Shown here in pieces: positions 1-6,920 of a stretch of DNA of 7,146 nt. Below the pieces are notes generated by a model. It made no database searches. It was not told where the DNA came from and was given only the letters and a program-made list of their open reading frames with translations. Position numbers and translations under genes: made by a program. Source of the stretch: Thiotrichaceae bacterium UBA7359 (GTDB lineage: Bacteria; Pseudomonadota; Gammaproteobacteria; Eutrophobiales; Eutrophobiaceae); the NCBI GenBank assembly GCA_905182825.1, contig CAJJDJ010000064.1, positions 1-7,146 on the forward strand. The letters are read 5' to 3'. Within the stretch, counting starts at the first letter, position 1. Each line of letters opens with the position of its first letter.

Positions 1-2
1 GA

Positions 3-665
3 GAAGCTAACTTACAAGGTCAATTTCTAAATCAAAAATACGAACTAGAGCTAATAAATGTGAAAAATGTACATACGCACGATTTTTCGAAATATATTGC
101 AATACTAACAGTTGTCGATATTGATACTTATAAGAAGCTTACTGATATTCTACCAAATATCGCTATATTTAATTTATCTATCAAGAATGACCTGTTGAGA
201 ACAGCTTGTATAAAAAATGCATTGCATATAATTCCTAGTAACATGATGCAATTAGACGCAACAAATCAATGGAAAAAGAAGAATCCTCATTCACATGCTA
301 AAGCACAGGCATGGCATCCGGATTTTGTTAAGTTCGCTGCACGTGACCTAAATAAACGATACAAAAAACATCAAAAAGTTTCTATGAATGATAATTCATG
401 GGCTGGTTGGGCCTCTGTAAAAATGACGTCGGATACCGTTGCAAGAACAAAAATAAATGATCCTGCAGAAATGTTACATTACCTAAAGACTGAGCTTACT
501 TTTGATGGTCAAAAAGGAAGTGTTATGAATTTCAGAGAAACTGGGCAATTACGTCAACCTATGCTCTTGATTGAAAAAAATATAATTGTTGCAGAAGCGC
601 CGGTTCGTGGCATTGCAAAACCACCGGTATTAGACAGTTTAGGATTATTAAGCTGCGAAAAATAA
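3..665 (+). CDS. PQQ-associated ABC transporter substrate-binding protein, C-terminal part (gene cut by left edge)
   Basis: This is a periplasmic substrate-binding-like protein of the family found with PQQ-dependent alcohol dehydrogenase systems. Its true ligand is unknown. The frame is open from base 3 with no stop, giving about 220 visible residues, and the residues before the GTG at 60 (EANLQGQFLNQKYELE) fit the N-terminal part of the family. The GTG is therefore almost certainly internal and the gene starts upstream of the window. Recognisable features counted from the GTG are the AWHPDFVKFAARDL stretch (about residues 84-97), the conserved WAGWASVK helix (about 114-121), the GQLRQPMLLIE block near 162-172, and the LDSLGL..C ending typical of the family. 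The beta-propeller gene follows 41 bases downstream, the usual pairing, so the two are probably co-transcribed. No ABC permease or ATPase gene is in the window; they may lie upstream. Family assignment is from memory of the conserved pattern and is fairly sure. Confidence 0.85.
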   Translation, partial: EANLQGQFLNQKYELELINVKNVHTHDFSKYIAILTVVDIDTYKKLTDILPNIAIFNLSIKNDLLRTACIKNALHIIPSNMMQLDATNQWKKKNPHSHAKAQAWHPDFVKFAARDLNKRYKKHQKVSMNDNSWAGWASVKMTSDTVARTKINDPAEMLHYLKTELTFDGQKGSVMNFRETGQLRQPMLLIEKNIIVAEAPVRGIAKPPVLDSLGLLSCEK

Positions 666-695
666 TCTATATATTATTAAGAATTTATCAATACC

Positions 696-700
696 AGGAG
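696..700 (+). promoter_or_regulatory. Shine-Dalgarno site of the beta-propeller gene
   Basis: AGGAG lies six bases before the ATG at 707. It is the clearest ribosome binding site in the window and fixes the start of the propeller gene. Confidence 0.8.
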
Positions 701-706
701 TTTTAA

Positions 707-1660
707 ATGAAAATAAATTTGATCCCACTTATGCTTTTTGCACTTTTTTGTAATGAAGTCGTTGCTGACCCCACTGGCCGTATTTTCGTTACCAATGAGC
801 GAGGTGACTCTGTTTCGGTAATTAACGGAAACTCATTGGTGGTCGAAGCAACTATCGACGTGGGTGACCGTCCTAGAGGAATTGGGATATCACCAGATGG
901 AAGTGAACTTTATGTTGCGGTAAGTGAAGAAAATAAAATAAAAGTCATTGACCCAGTTTCACTCAAAATCATGAGAGAATTTAAAGCTGGCTCTGATCCA
1001 GAAACGTTTGCCGTTCATCCTAACGGCAACATATACATATCCAACGAAGATGATGCGAAAGCAAGTGTATTTGATCCAAAGACGGGAGAACAAATAGCAG
1101 AGATTAGTGTCGGCTTAGAACCAGAAGGAGTAGCCATTTCTGCTGACGGTAAACGCGTTATTATCACCAGTGAATCAACCAACATGCTGCATGTAATTAA
1201 AGCATCTGACAATACCATCGAGAAGAATATTCTTGTTGGTTCTCGTCCTCGTGCAGCAACGTTTACAAAATCGGGGGACATTGCTTATGCAACAGCCGAG
1301 ATTAGTGGTGAAGTTGTTAAAATAGATATGAATACAGGAGAAATACTAAAAAGGGGAAGTAGTGGTGATAGTAAATCAAAACCTAAGGATGTTGTTTTAA
1401 ATAAGGATGAATCTGTGATTTATGTTGCTGCTGGGAGAGCTAATAAAGTTGTCGTAATGGATGCTGAAACTCTTGAGATAATTACTAGCATACCTGTCGG
1501 AAAACGCGTTTGGGGGCTGGCGATCAGTAAAAATGGAAAACGGGTATTTTCGACAGATGGTGTAAGCGGAACAGTATCAGTCATCAAAACTAGTTCAAAT
1601 GAAGTGATTAAAACCATAAAAGTTGGTGAATTTCCATGGGGCGTTATTATAAATGACTAA
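707..1660 (+). CDS. Secreted YVTN-type beta-propeller protein, PQQ-dependent catabolism-associated
   Basis: This 317-residue exported protein is built of repeated beta-propeller blades. Residues 1-20 form a signal peptide (a Lys near the start, a hydrophobic core, then VVA before Asp21), so it should act in the periplasm. From about residue 25 to the end the repeat recurs roughly every 40 residues: a VG..P.g or similar turn, an hhISpDG-like stretch, then hyVa....n.v.viD. Clear copies are seen around residues 52-80, 95-120, 136-165, 178-205, 225-255 and 264-310, consistent with about seven blades. Proteins of this type accompany the PQQ-associated ABC substrate-binding protein encoded just upstream. 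They resemble quinoprotein propellers in fold but have no known catalytic role. The start is set by AGGAG at 696-700. It probably shares a transcript with the upstream gene, ended by the terminator at 1668-1699. An alternative label is generic YVTN/cytochrome D1-like propeller. Confidence 0.85.
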   Translation: MKINLIPLMLFALFCNEVVADPTGRIFVTNERGDSVSVINGNSLVVEATIDVGDRPRGIGISPDGSELYVAVSEENKIKVIDPVSLKIMREFKAGSDPETFAVHPNGNIYISNEDDAKASVFDPKTGEQIAEISVGLEPEGVAISADGKRVIITSESTNMLHVIKASDNTIEKNILVGSRPRAATFTKSGDIAYATAEISGEVVKIDMNTGEILKRGSSGDSKSKPKDVVLNKDESVIYVAAGRANKVVVMDAETLEIITSIPVGKRVWGLAISKNGKRVFSTDGVSGTVSVIKTSSNEVIKTIKVGEFPWGVIIND

Positions 1661-1667
1661 TGTTTAA

Positions 1668-1699
1668 TGGAGCGGTATTCTAACTGCTCCAATTTTTTT
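1668..1699 (+). terminator. Rho-independent terminator after the beta-propeller gene
   Basis: The arms TGGAGCGGT (1668-1676) and ACTGCTCCA (1683-1691) pair over nine positions with one G-T wobble. They enclose a six-base loop and are followed by seven T residues (1693-1699). The T tract favours + strand termination. On the - strand no matching T run follows the stem, so it probably serves only the propeller operon. Its T tract runs into the stop codon (1698-1700) of the convergent regulator gene. Confidence 0.85.
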
Positions 1700-2339
1700 A
1701 CGCTTTTATAATATTATGTCTGATTGCAAGCCGTGCGATATCCGCAATAGTTGATACGTCAAGTTTACTTTTTATTTGAGTGCTATAATTCGCGACTGTT
1801 TTATAACTTAGAAACAATCTTTTTGCTATTTCACTGGTGTTTGAACCTTCTGCCAACATGCAGAATATCTCAAACTCACGTGTAGACAATTCAGAAAGCA
1901 AGGAGTCTTTCCCTCGAGATTTCTCATATGCTAATCTTTGTGCAAGTTCGGCATCGATATATTTCTCTCCCCTTGAAAGACGTATTATCGCTTCAACAAG
2001 TAGTTGAGGGTCAGTACTTTTAGTAATGTAACCACTGGCGCCTGCTTGTAATGATTGCTCCACAAAGATGACTTCTTCATGCATGCTAAACACGAGAATT
2101 GTAGCTTTATTGTCACGAGAACAAATACGCTTTATTGCTTCTATACCTCCAATTCCCGGTAGAGACAGATCCATAACAACAACATCTGGCTTATGCGTAA
2201 TATATAATTGATAAGCTTCCTCTCCGTTTCTTGCCTCTGCTACGACAACTATCTCGGGAGTATTTTTTAACAACATGTTGTAGCCAGCGCGAACCACTGC
2301 GTGGTCATCAACTAACATTACGTTTATTGTTTTAGACAT
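1698..2339 (-). CDS. NarL/LuxR-family response regulator (MoxX-like)
   Basis: This 213-residue two-component response regulator is a DNA-binding transcription factor in the cytoplasm. The N-terminal receiver domain (about residues 4-120) has the acidic pair Asp11-Asp12, the phospho-acceptor Asp57 in VVVMDLSLPG, Ser85 and Lys107, so all key residues are present. The C-terminal LuxR-type helix-turn-helix (about 148-210) carries LSTREFEIFCMLAEG, then SEIAKRLFLSYKTVANY, the usual recognition region. It follows the histidine kinase gene after 11 bases in the same operon and is surely its partner. The ATG at 2337-2339 is preceded by an AAGAGA-like ribosome binding site. Regulators of this type (MoxX, MxaB, ExaE, AgmR) control quinoprotein alcohol dehydrogenase genes. 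The neighbouring PQQ-associated genes support the same role here, but the targets are inferred, not seen. The gene symbol is left empty because several near-identical families exist. Confidence 0.92.
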   Translation of the reverse strand: MSKTINVMLVDDHAVVRAGYNMLLKNTPEIVVVAEARNGEEAYQLYITHKPDVVVMDLSLPGIGGIEAIKRICSRDNKATILVFSMHEEVIFVEQSLQAGASGYITKSTDPQLLVEAIIRLSRGEKYIDAELAQRLAYEKSRGKDSLLSELSTREFEIFCMLAEGSNTSEIAKRLFLSYKTVANYSTQIKSKLDVSTIADIARLAIRHNIIKA

Positions 2340-2350
2340 ATTGATATCTC

Positions 2351-3688
2351 TTATGATTTTATCGGAATACTTATATCAATTGTTAAACCTTTATTAACTT
2401 CACTGATAAGTTCGAATTTTCCATGATTCATTTCTACTCGTTCTTTCATCCCAGGCAAACCTAACCCTGTCATTGGTTTATCTTTATTTAAGCCAACACC
2501 ATCATCATGAATATTTAGATTTATATAATTTGAACCAGAAAAGTTGACCGAATTCATTGAAATCAAGATTTTGCTAGCAGATGAATATTTCAATGCGTTC
2601 GTCAAACTTTCCTGAACGATTCTAAAAAAGCTAATATTTAGAAGTTCTGTTAAATCACTAGGTATATTTGAGAATGAAAAATGACAAAAAATATTATCTT
2701 GTCGACTATTCCAATCATCAATCATCGACTGTAATGCTTTAATCAAGCCAAACTCATCTAAAACCGACGGCCTTAATCGATGCATCATGTTTTTTGCAAC
2801 TTGATAAATATGATCTGAATATTCTATTATCGTTTTTAGACTTGAATTTATTTGGTTTTTGTCTGATTCTTTATCATTCATTACGGCAGCAGCAATGGCT
2901 TTAATAGCTGCAATAGTCTGTCCTAATTCATCGTGTAGTTCTTGTGCCAGATGTCGACGTTCTTCCTCCTGAATTTCAAGTGAATATTTAGTCAATGATT
3001 GATTTTTCGCCTTGCTCTCCAGCAAAACTTTGGCCATATGATTAAATTGTTGAGAAATTCGATCTAGTTCAGGCAAGCGAAAATGAGGCAATTCTAATTC
3101 ATAATTTCCTTTCTCGATATCTGACAAACCTTTCAGTATTGTGTCTATTGGTGCGAGGTATTTTCCAATAACAAAATATAACAATATATTAGACGAAATA
3201 ATAAACACCAACAAAAAGATTAAGATACTCTTTACTTCAGTCCAGTTTTCGTCAATTTCATCAGCTGGATCAGCACGGATGACAACTCCTCTTGGTGGTT
3301 CAATCGGATTGTTCAACCAAAGACGAATTTCAGTGAGTGGTGGTGTTACTAGCTTTACAAACCAATTTGGCGCTTTTATGACCTTAACAACAATATGTTT
3401 TTCATCTGGTGTTATTACATCATTTGAGCTTTCTATATCAATGTGAAGATGGCGTGTTAAATCCTGTTCTGAAAGTTTTTTTAATACTTCTATTTGTTTT
3501 TGTTCATCCGACTTCAATGTTGTCGAAGAAAATGCAATTTCAATCAATTGTAAAGCAAGATTTGCAGTCGACTCGACTTCATGCTGAACAGAATCACGTG
3601 CATTCGCAATGATATAAAAGCTACTACAAATAAATAGACTGACAAACAAAATCGTTATCAGTAAATTGAGTCTGATTCTAAGGCTCAT
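2351..3688 (-). CDS. Membrane sensor histidine kinase (MoxY-like, HisKA_3 family)
   Basis: This 445-residue inner-membrane sensor kinase is predicted to phosphorylate the response regulator encoded just downstream. Membrane segment 1 (about residues 8-29) and segment 2 (about 154-174) enclose a periplasmic domain of roughly 125 residues. Its helical start (VQHEVESTANLALQLIE) resembles the LapD/MoxY sensor domain. A HAMP linker follows (about 175-227), then the HisKA_3 dimerisation region with the phospho-accepting His252 in AQELHDELGQ. The ATPase domain has the N box near Asn364 (VQESLTNALKYS), the DDGVG motif at 395-399 and the GLGLPGMKER motif at 408-417. All catalytic motifs look intact. 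AAGGGA about ten bases before the ATG is a good ribosome binding site. MoxY in methylotrophs regulates methanol oxidation; the actual signal sensed here is unknown. The promoter must lie in the divergent region 3689-3861. Confidence 0.92.
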   Translation of the reverse strand: MSLRIRLNLLITILFVSLFICSSFYIIANARDSVQHEVESTANLALQLIEIAFSSTTLKSDEQKQIEVLKKLSEQDLTRHLHIDIESSNDVITPDEKHIVVKVIKAPNWFVKLVTPPLTEIRLWLNNPIEPPRGVVIRADPADEIDENWTEVKSILIFLLVFIISSNILLYFVIGKYLAPIDTILKGLSDIEKGNYELELPHFRLPELDRISQQFNHMAKVLLESKAKNQSLTKYSLEIQEEERRHLAQELHDELGQTIAAIKAIAAAVMNDKESDKNQINSSLKTIIEYSDHIYQVAKNMMHRLRPSVLDEFGLIKALQSMIDDWNSRQDNIFCHFSFSNIPSDLTELLNISFFRIVQESLTNALKYSSASKILISMNSVNFSGSNYINLNIHDDGVGLNKDKPMTGLGLPGMKERVEMNHGKFELISEVNKGLTIDISIPIKS

Positions 3689-3790
3689 GAAATTTGATCC
3701 CTTGAGTAAAGTTTTAGAAATTAAGCCGAACTAATCGATGGTAATATGTATACTATTTGAACTAATTATATGAAAAACTATCTTCTTAAG

Positions 3791-3807
3791 GTAGATTATG
3801 AGTCTAC
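3791..3807. repeat. Short inverted repeat, possible operator
   Basis: GTAGA (3791-3795) and TCTAC (3803-3807) form a perfect five-base dyad around a seven-base spacer, with weaker symmetry outside (CTTAAG on the left, AAGAT on the right). The size and spacing would suit a dimeric NarL-type regulator, and it sits about 55 bases before the DUF3450 gene start and about 100 bases before the kinase start. One short dyad in AT-rich DNA is weak evidence. Confidence 0.3.
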
Positions 3808-3847
3808 AAGATCGTCTGAAATAATAAATAACCATTTTAATTAAATT

Positions 3848-3851
3848 AGGA
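3848..3851 (+). promoter_or_regulatory. Ribosome binding site of the DUF3450 gene, next to a short complementary TCCT
   Basis: AGGA lies ten bases before the ATG at 3862, a slightly long but workable spacing. The complementary TCCT at 3857-3860 could pair with it across a five-base loop and partly mask the site. A four-base stem alone is weak. Confidence 0.5.
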
Positions 3852-3861
3852 AAAGCTCCTG

Positions 3862-4635
3862 ATGAATAAGTACATCAAATCATTCATTTTATCATCAATC
3901 ATAGGCCTTGCGCTTTTGAATAATACTAATGCGGAAACCACATCTCTGGATTCAGCAGTTGAAACCAAGCTGCTCGCTCAGAAAGATGTTGTCATATCAC
4001 AAAAAAAAGTCGACGCTTTGGTTAGCAAGACTAATGACATGGTACAAAAATATCGTGAAGCAATACGAAAAACTGATAGTTTGAATACGTATAATGGGCA
4101 ACTATCAAGATTAGTTAGACAACAAAAAGTTGCCTTAAATGCTATAAAGCGCCAACTTGACAATGTTGAAGAAACTCAACGAGATATTATTCCTTTCATG
4201 GTAAAGATGATTTATACATTAGAAAAATTTGTAGAACTTGATCTTCCTTTTTTGACACAAGAACGCCAAACTCGCGTCGCAGACTTAAAAACTATTATGG
4301 ATCGTCCAGATGTAACACTACCCGAAAAATACCGTCGCATCATGGAAGCCTATCAAATCGAAATGGAATATGGTCGGACATTAGAAACATATTCTGACAC
4401 AGTGAAATTAGAAACTCAGGAATTTACAGTTGATATATTACGAGTTGGTCGATTGCTAATTAGCTTTCAGACACTTGATGGGAAGATGAGTGGAGTGTGG
4501 AATAAAAAATCAAAATCTTGGGAGAAACTCTCATCTGAATATAATCGTTCTATTAAGCAAGGTTTACAAATCGCAAAAAAACAAGCGCCACCAGAATTGA
4601 TTAAGCTACCAATCCATATGTCCGAGAAAGAATAA
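3862..4635 (+). CDS. Periplasmic coiled-coil DUF3450 protein of the TonB2-type system
   Basis: This 257-residue exported protein belongs to the DUF3450 family. Residues 1-24 are a signal peptide ending NTNA before Glu25. A long alpha-helical coiled coil rich in Lys, Gln, Glu and Val follows (about 30-110). Then comes the conserved family block FVELDLPFLTQER (about 123-135) with DRPDVTLPEKYRRIMEAYQIE (about 147-167). The length is normal for the family. It is the first gene of the cluster and its stop codon overlaps the next start by one base (TAATG), so the two are translationally coupled. Homologues lead TonB2 clusters in many gammaproteobacteria and are thought to work with the TtpC-like protein in the periplasm; the exact function is not established. 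The gene contains a run of eight A residues (4001-4008) encoding two Lys codons, with the frame intact. Confidence 0.9.
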   Translation: MNKYIKSFILSSIIGLALLNNTNAETTSLDSAVETKLLAQKDVVISQKKVDALVSKTNDMVQKYREAIRKTDSLNTYNGQLSRLVRQQKVALNAIKRQLDNVEETQRDIIPFMVKMIYTLEKFVELDLPFLTQERQTRVADLKTIMDRPDVTLPEKYRRIMEAYQIEMEYGRTLETYSDTVKLETQEFTVDILRVGRLLISFQTLDGKMSGVWNKKSKSWEKLSSEYNRSIKQGLQIAKKQAPPELIKLPIHMSEKE

Positions 4636-5981
4636 TGAAGCGATTAATTTTTTTAAGTTTTTTTATATTCCTATCATCCGTTTCTGCTGATGAGCCTAAT
4701 GATTTACAGTCATTGTTAGAACAAGTAAAGAAAGAACGTTATCAGGAAAAAGAAGTTCTTGCTAAACGAGAAGCGAAATTTAAAAGAGTCAACAGTAAGC
4801 AAGAAGAATTATTAACCAATGCACTACAAATCCTGAGTAACGAAGAAACACGCAGCACATCGTTAAGAAATAATTATGATACTCAAGAACTAGAAATTGC
4901 ACGACAAAATAATATTCTGAAGGAAAAAATGGGCGCCCTAGGAGAACTTGATGGCATCATCAAACAAATAGCTGGAGATCTAAATGTCATTATTAATGCA
5001 TCTCTCGTCTCTGCTCAAAAACCAAACCGCGATAAAATTCTTGATACCTTGTCTGAGCGTAAAGAATTGCCTTCCTTAGAAGAACTGGAAGAACTTTGGA
5101 TATTGGCTATGGACGAAATGGTCGAATCAGGAAAAATCGTGACCTTTCCAGGCAAAATCATCACCGCAGCAGGGAATGAAATTGAACAAAATGTAACACG
5201 TATTGGTGTTTTTAATGCTGTCTCTGCAGGACGTTTTTTAAGAAATTTACCTGGAACAGGAAAGTTAATTGAACCTGGTAGACAACCGGGACAGCGCTTT
5301 TTAGACATGGCACAAAATATTGAAACTTCTAGTTCCGGAGTCCATGCATTCCCGATAGATCCAACACGTGGCGGCATGTTAGCTCTTCTGGTTCAAGTAC
5401 CCGATCTCAAAAATAGAATTGAACAAGGTGGTCTTGTTGGTTACGTTATTATATTCATAGGTCTCATAGGTGTTCTAATCGCGTTAGAACGCTTATTTTT
5501 ATTAGTGACTACTAGTCATCAAGTTAAAAAGCAGCTCAAAAACAAAAAAGCTGAAGATAACCCATTAGGCCGTATTATGCAGGTCTATGAGAAAAATCCG
5601 TCCATCGACACAGAAACATTGGGACTGAAACTAGATGAAGCTATATTAAAAGAAATGCCCAGAATTCAACGTGGATTGGCGGCACTCGCTTTACTTGCGG
5701 CAGTATCACCCTTACTCGGCTTACTCGGGACTGTAACAGGTATTATTGAAACATTTCAATCCATAACACTATATGGAACTGGTGATCCGCGAGTGATGTC
5801 TGGTGGTATATCACAGGCGCTAGTAACAACTGTCATGGGTCTGTTAGTTGCTATTCCTTTGTTGCTTTTCCACAGTTTTCTCTCTTCTAAAAGTAATGCA
5901 TTAATTCAAGTATTGGATGAGAAAAGTACAGCTTTCGTTGCGCAACTTTCTGAAAAAACTCATATCAAAAATAATGTTTGA
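4635..5981 (+). CDS. TtpC-like MotA/TolQ/ExbB proton channel protein with N-terminal periplasmic extension
   Basis: This 448-residue inner-membrane protein belongs to the TonB2-type energy transduction complex. Residues 1-18 form a signal peptide (VSA before Asp19). Residues 20-110 are a Glu/Lys-rich coiled coil. Residues 120-265 form a periplasmic domain including the FPGKIITAAGNEIEQNVTRI and GTGKLIEPGRQPGQRFLD stretches. The ExbB part has membrane segments at about 268-290, 350-372 and 393-413, with the characteristic SPLLGLLGTVTGIIETFQ motif at 358-375. This extended architecture separates TtpC from ordinary ExbB, which lacks the periplasmic part. In Vibrio, TtpC is required for TonB2-dependent uptake and works beside a second, short ExbB, exactly the arrangement here. 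It overlaps the upstream gene by one base and the downstream gene by eight. The symbol ttpC would fit but has not been verified. Confidence 0.92.
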   Translation: MKRLIFLSFFIFLSSVSADEPNDLQSLLEQVKKERYQEKEVLAKREAKFKRVNSKQEELLTNALQILSNEETRSTSLRNNYDTQELEIARQNNILKEKMGALGELDGIIKQIAGDLNVIINASLVSAQKPNRDKILDTLSERKELPSLEELEELWILAMDEMVESGKIVTFPGKIITAAGNEIEQNVTRIGVFNAVSAGRFLRNLPGTGKLIEPGRQPGQRFLDMAQNIETSSSGVHAFPIDPTRGGMLALLVQVPDLKNRIEQGGLVGYVIIFIGLIGVLIALERLFLLVTTSHQVKKQLKNKKAEDNPLGRIMQVYEKNPSIDTETLGLKLDEAILKEMPRIQRGLAALALLAAVSPLLGLLGTVTGIIETFQSITLYGTGDPRVMSGGISQALVTTVMGLLVAIPLLLFHSFLSSKSNALIQVLDEKSTAFVAQLSEKTHIKNNV

Positions 5982-6489
5982 TCAGATAGACATAATGAGG
6001 GATTTTTTTGTTAAAGGTGGACCAGTGTTCACTGGTGTTTTTCTTCTATCAATATGTCTTTGGGCATTAATAATTGAGCGCTATTATTTCATATATAAAA
6101 TATACCCTCTTCGACTTAAATCGATTGTTCAGCAATGGAAAAAACGTCGTGAACGGTCCTCATGGTTTGCATTAAGAATCAGAGATGGCTTATTAAGTGA
6201 CATATCTATTGAATTAAAGCATAACTTGATTCCCATTCGAGCATTGACAGGAATATTACCGCTACTTGGTTTGCTTGGTACTGTGACAGGAATGATCGCC
6301 ATATTTGAAGTTTTAAATGTCTTTGGTAATGGCAATGCCCGTGGTATGGCAGAAGGCATCTCAAGAGCACTATTACCAACAACAGCAGGCCTGGTTACTT
6401 CTATCATCGGCATATACTTTAGTGCAGATCTCTACAAACGGACTAAAACCAATGAACTACTGGCTAAAGATTTACTAACACACGACTAA
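5974..6489 (+). CDS. exbB: ExbB-type proton channel subunit (second, short ExbB)
   Basis: This 171-residue inner-membrane protein of the MotA/TolQ/ExbB family forms the proton channel with ExbD. It has three membrane segments, at about residues 18-37, 92-112 and 133-152. The conserved LPLLGLLGTVTGMIAIFE lies at 95-112 and GMAEGISRALLPTTAGLVTSI at 124-144. The frame opens upstream at an ATG at 5917, but that lies deep inside the previous gene and would add 19 charged residues foreign to the family. The ATG at 5974 gives the usual start, a short amphipathic helix followed by FFVKGGPVF. No good Shine-Dalgarno precedes it, and it overlaps the TtpC gene by eight bases, so translation probably depends on coupling. 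An ATG at 5995 is a possible alternative. ExbD follows after two bases. Confidence 0.93.
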   Translation: MFDQIDIMRDFFVKGGPVFTGVFLLSICLWALIIERYYFIYKIYPLRLKSIVQQWKKRRERSSWFALRIRDGLLSDISIELKHNLIPIRALTGILPLLGLLGTVTGMIAIFEVLNVFGNGNARGMAEGISRALLPTTAGLVTSIIGIYFSADLYKRTKTNELLAKDLLTHD

Positions 6490-6491
6490 TT

Positions 6492-6896
6492 ATGAAACAC
6501 ACACACACAAAGCAAGAATCGGCTGCTGAAAGCGTTAATCTGACACCTTTAATTGATATGGTATTTATCTTGTTAATATTTTTTCTTGTTACCGCTTCCT
6601 TTACTAAAGAATCAGGAATTGATGTAGATCGACCAACAGCAAAAACTGCGGCCAGAGAAGAACAAGGCAGCATGATCATTGGCGTTAGCAAAGATGGTGA
6701 AATTTGGATCGACAGCCAAAAGATTGATATGCGTGCTGTTCGTGCTCATGTAGAACACTTGCATGCACAAAATCCCGAAGGAACAGTCATTATCCTTGCG
6801 GATAAAAGTGCACAAACTGGAACCACCGTTGAAGTACTTGATCAAGTGCGTTTAGCTGGTGTTACTAACGTGTCAATTGCAGCATCGAATGAATAA
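6492..6896 (+). CDS. exbD: ExbD-type biopolymer transport protein
   Basis: This 134-residue protein has a single membrane anchor and is the partner of ExbB in proton-driven energising of TonB. The N-terminus is short and cytoplasmic. The membrane helix (about residues 20-37) begins NLTPLIDMVFILLIFFLVTA and contains Asp22, the conserved protonatable residue of ExbD/TolR. The periplasmic domain (about 45-130) ends with the usual ADKSAQTGTTVEVLDQVRLAGV block (about 103-124). The length is normal. It starts two bases after the exbB stop with no clear Shine-Dalgarno, again suggesting coupling. The second to sixth codons lie in a run of six AC repeats (6497-6508), giving Lys-His-Thr-His-Thr. The tonB start follows 24 bases after the stop. 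Confidence 0.94.
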   Translation: MKHTHTKQESAAESVNLTPLIDMVFILLIFFLVTASFTKESGIDVDRPTAKTAAREEQGSMIIGVSKDGEIWIDSQKIDMRAVRAHVEHLHAQNPEGTVIILADKSAQTGTTVEVLDQVRLAGVTNVSIAASNE

Positions 6897-6920
6897 TTAA
6901 TTTTTACTATTGTGTGAACC

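Larger units (their letters stand above)
3689..3861. promoter_or_regulatory. Divergent promoter region between the sensor-kinase operon and the TonB cluster
   Basis: These 173 non-coding bases separate two outward-facing operons and so must carry both promoters. The region is very AT-rich, which makes any single -35/-10 assignment unreliable, and I do not commit to one. The only clear structured element is the dyad at 3791-3807. The + side ends in the ribosome binding site AGGA at 3848-3851. The - side has AAGGGA just upstream of the kinase ATG. Confidence 0.6.

Noticed and set aside
60..62. GTG as the start of the first gene
   Set aside because: The frame is open upstream to the window edge and the residues before GTG fit the substrate-binding family, so it is an internal codon.
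661..678. Inverted repeat AATAAT / ATTATT after the first gene
   Set aside because: It is pure A/T, has short arms and no T tract, and lies in AT-rich DNA; not a credible terminator.
1015..1281. Reverse-strand open frames inside the propeller gene (1015-1281 and 1420-1617)
   Set aside because: They are antisense to a well-recognised gene, show no family-like features, and have no supporting ribosome binding site.
3141..3612. Forward open frames inside the sensor-kinase gene (3141-3446 and 3409-3612)
   Set aside because: They are opposite a histidine kinase with intact motifs, and their translations look like random antisense protein.
4001..4008. Run of eight A residues, an in-phase A AAA AAA in the DUF3450 gene
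   Set aside because: The zero frame continues into a full-length, family-typical protein and the -1 frame hits a stop (TAG) within a few codons, so it is most likely just two Lys codons. It shows that A runs occur by chance here and tempers the tonB finding.
5917..5973. Longer ExbB start at ATG 5917
   Set aside because: It lies inside the coding region of the TtpC-like gene and adds residues not expected in the family; 5974 gives the normal N-terminus.
6129..6845. Reverse-strand open frames under exbB and exbD
   Set aside because: They are antisense shadows of well-conserved genes with no independent evidence.
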